Assembly: GCA_964526905.1 (NCBI GenBank)
Contig: CAZGMN010000222.1
Location: 1-5,338, forward strand
Direction of reading: 5' to 3'
From: CAZGMN01 sp964526905
GTDB lineage: Bacteria > Acidobacteriota > Aminicenantia > Aminicenantales > Aminicenantaceae
DNA: 5,338 bases
Shown: positions 1 through 5,338 of the stretch, in pieces
Layout of the letters: the number at the start of each line of letters is the position of its first letter
Position numbering within the stretch: the stretch's first letter is position 1
Notes under the pieces: model-generated
Told to the model about the DNA's origin: nothing
What the model saw: the letters and a program-made list of their open reading frames with translations, nothing else
The model's database searches: none
Program-made: the position numbers and the translations under genes

Positions 1-284
1 GAAAGCATCATCAACTCATTCATTAAAGAAGGTTTTAGAAAATAGCCTCGCTCCCCATTGGATTTTTAACGCCATCTCCATTCGCTCTTCTCGGCGGCTG
101 CGCAACTTCACAAAAGCATCTCTATTTCGGTGATAGAACTTAGAGCAAAGGTCAGGCTGGGTGTTTCGAAAACACGCAGGCTTTGCATTATGAAGCGAAG
201 ACAGAGTGGTGAGAAAGCCGTGTGAAAGGCTGAGCGGGCATGGTTCCTTGACCGAAGGGAGAGGAGAGCGAAGCCTTGAACCGA

Positions 285-315
285 GCCGCTTTTGGCTCGC
301 TGGGGCAAAAGCGGC
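285..315. repeat. Perfect 10-bp inverted repeat in the centre of the palindrome
   Basis: Positions 285-294 (gccgcttttg) and 306-315 (caaaagcggc) are exact reverse complements separated by 11 bases, so they can form a 10-bp stem. Two shorter alternative stems compete with it: GAGCC/GGCTC around 283-298 and AAAGC/GCTTT at 308-322. No T-run follows, so it is not a typical intrinsic terminator. It belongs to the inner part of the larger fold-back element. Confidence 0.7.
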
Positions 316-380
316 GTGCTTTCGAACCACTCTGCCTGAGCTATTCAAACGGTTTTCTCAATCACCCAGCCTGACCTTCT

Positions 381-395
381 CCCGACTACGTCGGG
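381..395. repeat. Short perfect hairpin in the right arm
   Basis: CCCGAC (381-386), a TAC loop and GTCGGG (390-395) form a perfect GC-rich 6-bp stem. The corresponding part of the left arm (about 90-105) does not keep this hairpin, so the arms have diverged here. No U-tract follows, so a terminator role is unlikely. Confidence 0.55.
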
Positions 396-483
396 TTCCC
401 TCGAAGAGCGAACTCCGATGGCTAAATCCTCAATGGTCGCTGCGGCTATTTTCCAAAACCTTCATTATAGACTTTGCGACGTA

Positions 484-511
484 TTTTCATAGACATAGAG
501 ATGGTTATAAT
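484..511 (+). promoter_or_regulatory. Candidate sigma-70-type promoter for the ABC operon
   Basis: A perfect TATAAT -10 box lies at 506-511. A weak -35 box, TTTTCA (four of six consensus bases), lies at 484-489, with a 16-base spacer. It sits just beyond the right end of the palindrome, in an AT-rich stretch with no competing gene. A start near 518 would give a leader of about 150 bases before the ATPase start codon. The perfect -10 is the main support; such matches do occur by chance in AT-rich DNA. Confidence 0.4.
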
Positions 512-591
512 ATCTTTAAAATTATGGATTTTTTTATAAGGATTGAGTATATTACAAGCGATAAAATAGCCGGGGAAAGAGAGCAGAGGAG

Positions 592-669
592 ATGAGAATC
601 CTGAAAGGCATTTATCTTATAGCTCTCATCGATATTCGTTTTAAAAGAAATCAAATAAGGATGAGCTGA
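592..669 (+). CDS. Possible 25-codon leader peptide coupled to the ABC ATPase
   Basis: An ATG at 592 opens a frame of 25 codons beginning MRILKGIYLIALIDIRFKRN, a short hydrophobic stretch followed by a basic tail. Its TGA stop (667-669) overlaps the ATPase ATG (669-671) as TGATG, an arrangement typical of translational coupling. The AGGAG at 587-591 abuts the start codon, which is too close for an ideal ribosome site; a GAGAG about 8 bases upstream is weak. A 7-base inverted repeat (591-597 GATGAGA, 624-630 TCTCATC) brackets the first half. No family is recognised. It may be a chance ORF, because the ATPase has its own good ribosome site. Confidence 0.25.
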   Translation: MRILKGIYLIALIDIRFKRNQIRMS

Positions 670-1589
670 TGAACGCACTCGAGATTGAAAACATTTCCAA
701 AAGGTTTGGCGATTTTTATGCCGTGAAAAAATTGTCTCTTAAGGTTCCCGGGGGAACAATCTATGGTCTTCTGGGCCCGAACGGCGCTGGGAAGACAACC
801 ACCATCCGCATGGTGATGAATATTATCATTCCTGACGAAGGCTCGGTCAGAGTCCTTGAAGAGAAGATGGACGAGAGGATGAAAGAAAGGATAGGCTACC
901 TTCCTGAGGACAGGGGGCTTTACCCCAAGATGAAGGTCGGGGAGCTTCTTCTCTTCTTGGCCGAGGTCAAAGGCCTGAGAGGCCAAGGGGCTCAAAAGGA
1001 GATTGATTTCTGGCTTGAGAGGTTTGACCTCTCCGCTTGGAAAAACAAAAAAGTCGAGGAGCTTTCGCGGGGGATGCAGCAAAAACTTCAGTTCATCGTC
1101 ACCGTCATCCATAAGCCTGAGCTCATCATCCTTGATGAGCCTTTCGGCGGCCTCGACCCGGTCAACACCAAGCTTTTAAAGGACATCATGCTGGAGATGA
1201 AAGAGAAAGGAGGGACCATCATCTTCTCCACTCACCGCATGGAGCAAGTGGAAATGATCTGCGACAACATCTGTCTGATCAATAAAGCGGAAACGGTCCT
1301 GGAAGGAAATCTGAGCCAGATCAAGAAGCAATATGGAAAAAATACTGTTGTTCTCGATTATGATGGCGATGGAAGCTTTATTCGGAATTTATCTGAAATT
1401 GAAAAAATTGATGACTATGGAAAATTCATGGAGATCAAGCTCAGAGAAGGACAAGACCCTCAGAGCCTGCTCTCCAAGCTCGTCGGGAAAATTGCCATCA
1501 GCAAGTTTGAAGTCAGAGAGCCGACATTGAACGCCATCTTCATTGATAAGGTGGGAGAAAGAGATGAGAAAGATACTCTCAATCATTAA
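669..1589 (+). CDS. ABC-2 type exporter, ATP-binding protein (NatA/YhaQ-like)
   Basis: A cytosolic ATPase that should power the membrane partner encoded next. All nucleotide-binding motifs are visible in the 306 residues. Walker A is GPNGAGKTT (36-44), the signature is LSRGM (132-136) in place of LSGGQ, Walker B is LIILDEP (152-158) with catalytic E157, the D-loop is GGLDP (160-164) and the switch histidine is H189. At the Q-loop the sequence reads GYLPEDRGLYPKM (76-88), with Glu80 where many ABC proteins have Gln. As I recall, this and the LS-x-GM signature are usual in the NatA/YhaQ branch (COG4152). A C-terminal domain of about 80 residues follows the ATPase core, as in that family. AAGGA at 657-661, 7 bases upstream, supports the start. 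The 3' end overlaps the permease gene by 26 bases, so the two are cotranscribed and probably translationally coupled. The substrate is unknown; Na+ export is described for B. subtilis NatAB but cannot be inferred here. Confidence 0.93.
   Translation: MNALEIENISKRFGDFYAVKKLSLKVPGGTIYGLLGPNGAGKTTTIRMVMNIIIPDEGSVRVLEEKMDERMKERIGYLPEDRGLYPKMKVGELLLFLAEVKGLRGQGAQKEIDFWLERFDLSAWKNKKVEELSRGMQQKLQFIVTVIHKPELIILDEPFGGLDPVNTKLLKDIMLEMKEKGGTIIFSTHRMEQVEMICDNICLINKAETVLEGNLSQIKKQYGKNTVVLDYDGDGSFIRNLSEIEKIDDYGKFMEIKLREGQDPQSLLSKLVGKIAISKFEVREPTLNAIFIDKVGERDEKDTLNH
1553..1557 (+). promoter_or_regulatory. Ribosome binding site deciding the permease start
   Basis: GGGAG lies inside the 3' end of the ATPase gene, 6 bases before the ATG at 1564. 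It favours that ATG over the in-frame TTG at 1543, which would add seven residues of no family character (MIRWEKE). Confidence 0.7.
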
Positions 1590-2838
1590 AAGAGAATACC
1601 TTCAGATCGTCAAGACCAAAGGCTTTATCATCGGCACAATCTTGGGCCCGGTGCTGATGGTGGCGCTGATCGTCATTCCTATCGTCGGCCAGCTCATTTC
1701 TGTGGGAAAGCAAGAAACGATTGGCGTGATTGATTTCAGCCAGCAGATGTTCGATGAGCTGAACAAGAAGATGGACCACAAGCTCAAGGATGGGACGCGG
1801 CGCTACCTTCTCGAGAAATTTGAGCTTTCAGCGAGCATCGAGGACTTGAGAAGCCAGTTGAGCAAAAAAGTCTTGGACAAAGAGCTTTCAGCTTATCTCT
1901 TTATCCCTGAAAATGTCGCCGAAGGAGGGGAGGCGGAGTATATCTCCCTGCATACAACAGACTTCGAAAAAATAAAAGATATCAGTGGAGCTTTGAGCAG
2001 CGTCATCATCGAAAGGCGGTTGAAGAAGGAGGGATTGAATCCTCAGAAAATTTCCGAATATCTGCGGCCTGCGAAATTGACGCCGGTCAAGGTGACGAAA
2101 AAGGGCGAGGAAAAGGATATCGGGGCGACTTTCATGATTTCCTATTTATTGGTCCTTATCCTCTACATGACCCTTTTCTTTTACGGGGCGATCATCATGA
2201 GGGGTGTTATTGAGGAGAAGAATTCGAGAGTTGTGGAAGTCATCCTCTCCTCTTTAAAGCCCTTTGAGCTCATGGTTGGCAAAATATTGGGAATTGGCGC
2301 GGTGGGCTTGACCCAGTACTCTATCTGGGCCTTATTTGGTTTTGCCGCCTCCAAGTATAGCAAATCGATGCTTTCTTCTTTCTTCCGCCTGCCTTCAGAT
2401 TTTAGGCTTCCGAGTATTCCTTCCTATATCTTTATCTACCTTGTGGTCTTCTTCATCCTGGGATATTTTCTCTACGCCACCTTTTATGCGGCTGTGGGTT
2501 CAATGGTTAACTCTGAAAAGGAAGCCCAGCAGTTCCTATTTCCGATAACCATGGCTCTGGTTATTCCCATCATGCTCATCATGTTCATCATGAGGAGCCC
2601 GGACAGCACTCTTTCCGTTGTTTTATCCATGATTCCCTTTTTTGCTCCGATTCTGATGCTCCTCCGCATTTGCATCCTTCTTCCTCCTTTTATCCAGGTC
2701 GGAGGCTCCATTCTTTTGCTCATTTTGACAATTCTGCTCATGATCTGGCTGACCGCAAAAATTTACAGGGTGGGGATCTTGATGTACGGCAAGCGCCCAA
2801 ATTTTGTAGAAATCGTCAAGTGGGTTCGCTATAAATAG
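1564..2838 (+). CDS. ABC-2 type exporter, permease (NatB/YhaP-like)
   Basis: The membrane half of the exporter, 424 residues from the ATG chosen by its ribosome site. The N-terminus MRKILSIIKREYLQIVKTKG is typical of the family: a basic amphipathic segment leading into the first membrane helix (about 21-46). A large, mostly extracytoplasmic domain follows (about 47-187). Six hydrophobic segments then follow near 188-213, 239-262, 288-312, 326-345, 350-372 and 379-401. After the second helix lies the ABC-2 hallmark EEKNSRVVEVILSSLKP (217-233), the cytoplasmic coupling segment that should contact the ATPase. The C-terminal YGKRPN (408-413) also recurs in NatB-type proteins (COG1668, from memory). 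The domain order and length fit a complete protein. No terminator is evident after its stop codon, where a repeat copy begins at once. Confidence 0.92.
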   Translation: MRKILSIIKREYLQIVKTKGFIIGTILGPVLMVALIVIPIVGQLISVGKQETIGVIDFSQQMFDELNKKMDHKLKDGTRRYLLEKFELSASIEDLRSQLSKKVLDKELSAYLFIPENVAEGGEAEYISLHTTDFEKIKDISGALSSVIIERRLKKEGLNPQKISEYLRPAKLTPVKVTKKGEEKDIGATFMISYLLVLILYMTLFFYGAIIMRGVIEEKNSRVVEVILSSLKPFELMVGKILGIGAVGLTQYSIWALFGFAASKYSKSMLSSFFRLPSDFRLPSIPSYIFIYLVVFFILGYFLYATFYAAVGSMVNSEKEAQQFLFPITMALVIPIMLIMFIMRSPDSTLSVVLSMIPFFAPILMLLRICILLPPFIQVGGSILLLILTILLMIWLTAKIYRVGILMYGKRPNFVEIVKWVRYK

Positions 2839-2840
2839 AG

Positions 2841-2880
2841 TTCAGGCAGAGTGGTTCGAAAATACGCCACTTTTGACCCA
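2841..2880 (-). repeat. Second copy of the intergenic repeat (inner segment)
   Basis: This stretch matches the reverse complement of 301-340 at 35 of 40 positions, with an exact 20-base core at 2842-2861 (tcaggcagagtggttcgaaa). A common AATAG just before it (2834-2838) coincides with the permease stop codon. Patchy similarity (gcga, ctcgg, gcttcg, ccctt) continues to about 2925, so the copy may reach the edge of the ECF promoter. It also resembles 152-185 and 200-218 in the same orientation. Two copies in 3 kb, both intergenic, indicate a dispersed repeat family in this genome. Confidence 0.75.
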
Positions 2881-2925
2881 GCGATGACTCGGAGGGTGAG
2901 CAGCTTCGTTTTTCCCTTTAAGGGG

Positions 2926-2951
2926 TGAACCTTTTTGAAATTGATTTCGTA
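2926..2951 (+). promoter_or_regulatory. ECF-type promoter for the sigma/anti-sigma operon
   Basis: The -35 element is TGAACC (2926-2931) followed by a T-run, and the -10 element is CGTA (2948-2951), with a spacer of exactly 16 bases. This closely matches the class of promoter read by SigW-like ECF sigma factors (TGAAAC, about 16 bases, CGTA). Transcription would begin near 2958, leaving a leader of about 60 bases. An ECF-type promoter directly ahead of an ECF sigma gene is the usual sign of positive autoregulation. An odd-centred palindrome, CCCTT-T-AAGGG (2914-2924), abuts the -35 and could be coincidental or a binding site. Confidence 0.65.
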
Positions 2952-3020
2952 GTAATCTTTGAAATTTAGTTGGAAGAGAGCGGCTGCTGAATCCGTTATT
3001 AAGGAAATTAAAGAAGAAAA

Positions 3021-3602
3021 ATGATAAAGGAAAGGTTGGATGGAAATGAAGACATCCATACTCTTGTCGAAAAGGTCAAGAAGGGAGACAGAGAGGCTTT
3101 CATGACCGTTACTTCACTTTACCAGAAAAAAGTTTTCCTCCTCGCCTTTTCTTTTTTCCATAATAACGAAGATGCTCTAGATATCGTCCAAGAAACCTTT
3201 TTGAGGCTCTTCCAGAAAGTCAACTCATTCAGAAAAGGGCAAAACTTCCAGAACTGGCTTCTTCAGGTTGCCAAGAACCTATGCATAGATTATCACCGGA
3301 AAAATTACAGCCGGAGCAGAGAATATGATCGGGAAAAGCCGATTGAGGAGATGAATTTAGCTTTCCAAAATAGGGGAGACCCTTATCTCTCTTCTGATTT
3401 GAGCGATATATTCTCTGCCTGCCTCAAAAAGCTGGCGACGAAGCAAAGGCTCATATTTGCCATGAAGCACTACAACCAGCTTGAATATCAGGAAATCGCC
3501 CAGATTTTAGGTATTTCTCTGGGGACGGTTAAATCCCTTCATTTCAAGGCCGTTCAAAATATGAGGGGTTTGGTCGCCCCCTATTTAGGGAGACAGCTAT
3601 GA
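3021..3602 (+). CDS. RNA polymerase sigma factor, sigma-70 family, ECF type
   Basis: An alternative sigma factor of 193 residues, a normal ECF length, with region 2 and region 4 but no region 3. Region 2 spans about 13-95 and includes the core-binding and -10 recognition stretch DALDIVQETFLRLFQKVNSF (51-70) and the NWLLQVAKNLCIDYHRK segment (78-94). A charged linker follows (about 95-125). Region 4 covers about 128-183, with the -35-binding helix-turn-helix YQEIAQILGISLGTVKSLHF (156-175). The start is the first in-frame ATG after a TAA at 3009-3011. Its ribosome site is weak (AAGAAG at 3011-3016), so translation may be modest. The stop codon overlaps the next start as ATGA, which implies coupled synthesis with its inhibitor. 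Its target genes beyond this operon are unknown. Confidence 0.95.
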   Translation: MIKERLDGNEDIHTLVEKVKKGDREAFMTVTSLYQKKVFLLAFSFFHNNEDALDIVQETFLRLFQKVNSFRKGQNFQNWLLQVAKNLCIDYHRKNYSRSREYDREKPIEEMNLAFQNRGDPYLSSDLSDIFSACLKKLATKQRLIFAMKHYNQLEYQEIAQILGISLGTVKSLHFKAVQNMRGLVAPYLGRQL

Positions 3603-4405
3603 CCGATTGTAAAAAGCTTAAAAAAGACTTTGTGGCTTTCCTCTGCCATGAACTCGATGAGGATAAAAGCAAGCTTATCCAATCACACCTTGATACTTGT
3701 CCTGTTTGCAAGAGAGAAGTGGCACGGCTTGAAGAGTTAATCAAAGGAGCAGACTCTTTAAAGACGGATATTCAAGAAGCCATGGAAGCTGTGAATTGGG
3801 AAGAGCTCCCCAGGAAAATCGCGGAGAATGTCTTCAGACAGGAGTCTTCCTCCCCTCGAGAATCATGGCTTAGAAGGCTTTCCACATTCCTCTTCCAACC
3901 CAGGTTGAGGCCAATTTACGCCGGCCTTCTTTTGGGTATCCTGGTGGGCTCTCTGGCAACTTACTTTGTTTTGAGGCACCCGCATCTTAAAGAGGCGACG
4001 TCAGCACAAATTGTTGTGCCTGCAAATTTCCTGGAAAGAATGGAACTGGAAACGGCCAGGCGCGAGACGCTCGACTACCTGGAGAAAAGCCAATACCTGC
4101 TTCTGGACTTTGTCCAATCTCCATCCGAGAAATCAGCAGAATTCTGGCAGAGCGAGTTCGCTTCTCAGAAAGCGAGAGAACTTCTTGCCAAGAAAAAGTA
4201 CATCAATCCCCAGCTTGATAAATACCAGATGGCCAAGGCAAAGATGATCTGCGACCAGATTGAATGGCTTTTCTATGAGCTCAGCCAGATCAGTGTCAGT
4301 CTCTCAGCCGAAGAGGTAAAGAAAATCCAGAAATTGATCGAAGATAAACAAATTTTGCTGAAGATAGATTTATTAAAGAGAGAACTGGGAAAAAGTGAGG
4401 TTTAA
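3599..4405 (+). CDS. Membrane-anchored zinc-finger anti-sigma factor
   Basis: Likely holds the upstream sigma factor inactive at the inner face of the membrane. The N-terminal domain shows the complete zinc anti-sigma pattern: C4, 25 residues, H30, three residues, C34, two residues, C37 (zf-HC2/ZAS type). A linker (about 50-105) leads to a single membrane helix at about 106-125 (IYAGLLLGILVGSLATYFVL). The remaining 140 or so residues should lie outside the membrane and look strongly helical and charged (for example 144-170 and 205-265); I do not recognise a family for them. GGGAG (3588-3592) lies 6 bases before the start, and the start overlaps the sigma stop by four bases. The large outer domain is the natural place for signal sensing. 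Whether release works by proteolysis or a zinc/redox change cannot be told; the Cys-rich site allows the latter. Confidence 0.9.
   Translation: MTDCKKLKKDFVAFLCHELDEDKSKLIQSHLDTCPVCKREVARLEELIKGADSLKTDIQEAMEAVNWEELPRKIAENVFRQESSSPRESWLRRLSTFLFQPRLRPIYAGLLLGILVGSLATYFVLRHPHLKEATSAQIVVPANFLERMELETARRETLDYLEKSQYLLLDFVQSPSEKSAEFWQSEFASQKARELLAKKKYINPQLDKYQMAKAKMICDQIEWLFYELSQISVSLSAEEVKKIQKLIEDKQILLKIDLLKRELGKSEV
4397..4400 (+). promoter_or_regulatory. Ribosome binding site selecting the GTG start at 4407
   Basis: GAGG (within AGTGAGG) sits 6 bases before GTG 4407. The earlier in-frame GTG at 4395 would place this site inside the coding region and has only GGGA four bases upstream. Starting at 4407 also gives a cleaner signal peptide beginning MKKIII. 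Confidence 0.6.
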
Positions 4406-4406
4406 A

Positions 4407-5267
4407 GTGAAAAAAATAATTATAAATCTTGGAATTTGTCTCCTCGCCCTTCTCATCCTTCAGGCCAGTGCCCGAGCGCAGGCGGATGAAAAGCTTTTCC
4501 AAGAGGCGAAGATTCTCATCTTCGATGAAAAATGGGAAAACGCCCAAGCAAAGCTGGAAGAGCTCCTGGAGAAGTATCCAAACAGCCCCTGGTTTTCTCA
4601 GGCTGTCTTCTACCGGGCCAAGTGCCTGGAGGAGCAGGGAGGAAAGGAGATAGAGGCCTTAAAGGCCTATACGAACTATCTCCAACTTAAAGACCTCAGC
4701 CCCAGCTTAAGCGAAGAATCAGAGAGGTCTATCATCAATTTAGCCTGTGAGCTCTATGAGAAAGGGAAAAAGTTCTATCTCACAGAAGTGGAGCAGAGGC
4801 TCTCCAGCTCGAACAGCGTGATTCGATATTATGCAGCCATCAAACTGAGCTATGTGGATGATAAAAAAATCGCAGCCAAAGCCATTCCGGTCTTGAAGGA
4901 AATTCTCGAGAAGGAAACCGATAACGAGCTCAGAGATAGAGCAAAGATAGCTCTTCTTAGAGTTGACCCGGATGCTTTGAAAGCCCCCGAAAAGGAAAGA
5001 TACGAGAAGGGAATATTGGTCTTGAAAATAAGAATTTTTAAAGAAGGAAAGAGTACTCCATCAGTGATCATCGATATCCCCTGGGCACTGGCAGACCTTG
5101 CTTTAAGGTCGTTCTCTGATAGCGATAAGCAGATAATGAAGAAGGAAGGTTACGATTTTAATCGGATTATAAAAGAACTGTTAGAAAACGAAGGGAAAAT
5201 CTTCGATTTTCATGATGAAGAAGAGGGAACAACTATCAAGATTTGGATAGAGAGAGTAAAAAAATAA
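4407..5267 (+). CDS. Exported protein with TPR-like and HEAT-like helices
   Basis: A 286-residue protein that should act outside the cytoplasmic membrane. Residues 1-25 are a Sec signal peptide: basic MKK, a hydrophobic core IINLGICLLALLIL, and a likely cleavage after ARA (22-24). Residues 27-95 resemble a TPR pair of the YbgF/BamD outer-membrane lipoprotein style (AQAKLEELLEKYPNSPWFSQA at about 46-66, then an AxxxYTNYLQL helix), although no lipobox cysteine follows the signal. Residues 122-187 look like HEAT/armadillo helices (VIRYYAAIKLSYVDD, then IPVLKEILEKETDNELRDRAKIA). The C-terminal 80 residues are a separate domain: a VLKIRIF strand, a IDIPWALADLALRSF amphipathic helix and a terminal IKIWIERVKK strand. 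It starts one base after the anti-sigma stop, so it is in the same operon. It could be a scaffold or sensor for the sigma response; the exact job is unknown. Confidence 0.75.
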   Translation: MKKIIINLGICLLALLILQASARAQADEKLFQEAKILIFDEKWENAQAKLEELLEKYPNSPWFSQAVFYRAKCLEEQGGKEIEALKAYTNYLQLKDLSPSLSEESERSIINLACELYEKGKKFYLTEVEQRLSSSNSVIRYYAAIKLSYVDDKKIAAKAIPVLKEILEKETDNELRDRAKIALLRVDPDALKAPEKERYEKGILVLKIRIFKEGKSTPSVIIDIPWALADLALRSFSDSDKQIMKKEGYDFNRIIKELLENEGKIFDFHDEEEGTTIKIWIERVKK

Positions 5268-5279
5268 CGGAGGTGTCTT

Positions 5280-5338
5280 ATGAAAAAAATTGCAATTTTA
5301 GTCTTTATCGCTTTTGCCTTCAGCCCGCTTTTTGCAAA
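5280..5338 (+). CDS. Exported protein, 5' end only (cut by window end)
   Basis: The first 19 codons give MKKIAILVFIAFAFSPLFA, a typical Sec signal peptide with a likely cleavage at or just after the visible end. GGAGG at 5269-5273, 6 bases before the ATG, is the strongest ribosome site in the window, so this product may be made in larger amounts than its neighbours. The gene starts 12 bases after the previous stop and so belongs to the same operon. Nothing of the mature protein is visible, so no function can be given. A DUF4097-type exported protein would fit the neighbourhood, but that is conjecture. Confidence 0.8.
   Translation, partial: MKKIAILVFIAFAFSPLFA

Larger units (their letters stand above)
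24..467. repeat. Large nested imperfect palindrome (fold-back, MITE-like intergenic element)
   Basis: The two halves of this stretch are imperfect reverse complements at several nested levels. The outer arms 24-60 and 431-467 match at 29 of 37 positions, including a shared ggctattttc block. Next inward, 81-90 and 403-412 are a perfect 10-base pair (gaagagcgaa on the right arm), and 71-76 pairs with 417-422 in the same register. Then 148-163 and 363-378 are a perfect 16-base inverted repeat (cacccagcctgacctt on the right arm). Innermost, 200-218 pairs with 318-336 at 16 of 19 positions. The centre lies near 245-268. Open frames cross it on both strands, but the matching blocks fall in different frames, so I read it as non-coding. 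No transposase is present, so it would be a non-autonomous or purely structural element. Its exact ends are uncertain. Confidence 0.7.

Noticed and set aside
16..348. A 110-codon reverse open frame
   Set aside because: It is the mirror of the previous case: the opposite arm of the same palindrome, with no family signature. Similar translated peptides on both strands are explained by the inverted repeat.
474..511. TTGCGA at 474-479 as -35 box for TATAAT at 506-511
   Set aside because: The spacer would be 26 bases, far beyond the 16-18 that sigma-70 promoters use.
206..595. A 129-codon forward open frame beginning at GTG 206
   Set aside because: It runs through the palindrome, has no ribosome site, and its repeated blocks occur in different frames in the other arm, so the repetition is at DNA level and not protein level.
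651..1112. A 153-codon reverse open frame opposite the ATPase
   Set aside because: It is antisense to clear Walker A and signature coding sequence and shows no domain of its own.
1543..1563. TTG start for the permease
   Set aside because: The ATG at 1564 has a well-spaced GGGAG and gives the family-typical N-terminus.
2851..2865. tRNA fragment suggested by GGTTCGAAA
   Set aside because: Only the T-loop-like motif is present. There is no acceptor stem, anticodon arm or CCA end nearby, in any of the copies.
2839..2925. Intrinsic terminator after the permease
   Set aside because: No GC-rich stem followed by a T-run is found. CCCTT-T-AAGGG at 2914-2924 leaves a one-base loop and cannot form a hairpin as such.
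2829..3059. A 76-codon reverse open frame between permease and sigma gene
   Set aside because: It spans the repeat copy, the ECF promoter and the start of the sigma gene. Its similarity to the other repeat translations comes from the shared repeat.

Overview
The window holds two forward-strand operons and a long non-coding stretch rich in inverted repeats. It looks like chromosomal DNA of a free-living bacterium with moderate to low GC. The second operon encodes an ECF sigma factor, a membrane-anchored zinc-finger anti-sigma factor, and exported proteins with TPR/HEAT-like helices. That combination recalls the Acidobacteriota/Aminicenantes type of genome, but this is a low-confidence guess from gene content; there is no rRNA or marker gene to place the organism.

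Layout. Positions 1-668 contain no convincing protein gene apart from a possible 25-codon leader ORF at 592-669. Positions 24-467 form a large nested imperfect palindrome whose left and right arms match at several levels. A sigma-70-type promoter candidate (484-511) lies just outside its right end. Positions 669-2838 hold a two-gene ABC-2 exporter (NatA/YhaQ-like ATPase and NatB/YhaP-like permease) whose reading frames overlap by 26 bases. Positions 2839-3020 are intergenic. They carry a second, shorter copy of the repeat (2841-2880, 35 of 40 positions identical to an inner part of the upstream element) and a very good ECF-type promoter (TGAACC, 16-base spacer, CGTA; 2926-2951).

Positions 3021-5338 are a tightly packed operon: ECF sigma factor, anti-sigma factor (4-base ATGA overlap), an exported TPR/HEAT-like protein (1-base gap), and the first 19 codons of another exported protein cut off by the window end.

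How the genes fit together. The ABC pair probably exports an unknown small molecule or ion, powered by the cytosolic ATPase. The sigma/anti-sigma pair is a classic trans-envelope signalling unit. The anti-sigma factor holds the sigma factor through an N-terminal Zn-binding domain and exposes a long helical C-terminal domain outside the membrane. The promoter in front of the sigma gene resembles the class ECF sigma factors themselves read, which suggests autoregulation. The two exported proteins downstream may be sensors or effectors of the same response. No specific inducer can be named from the sequence.
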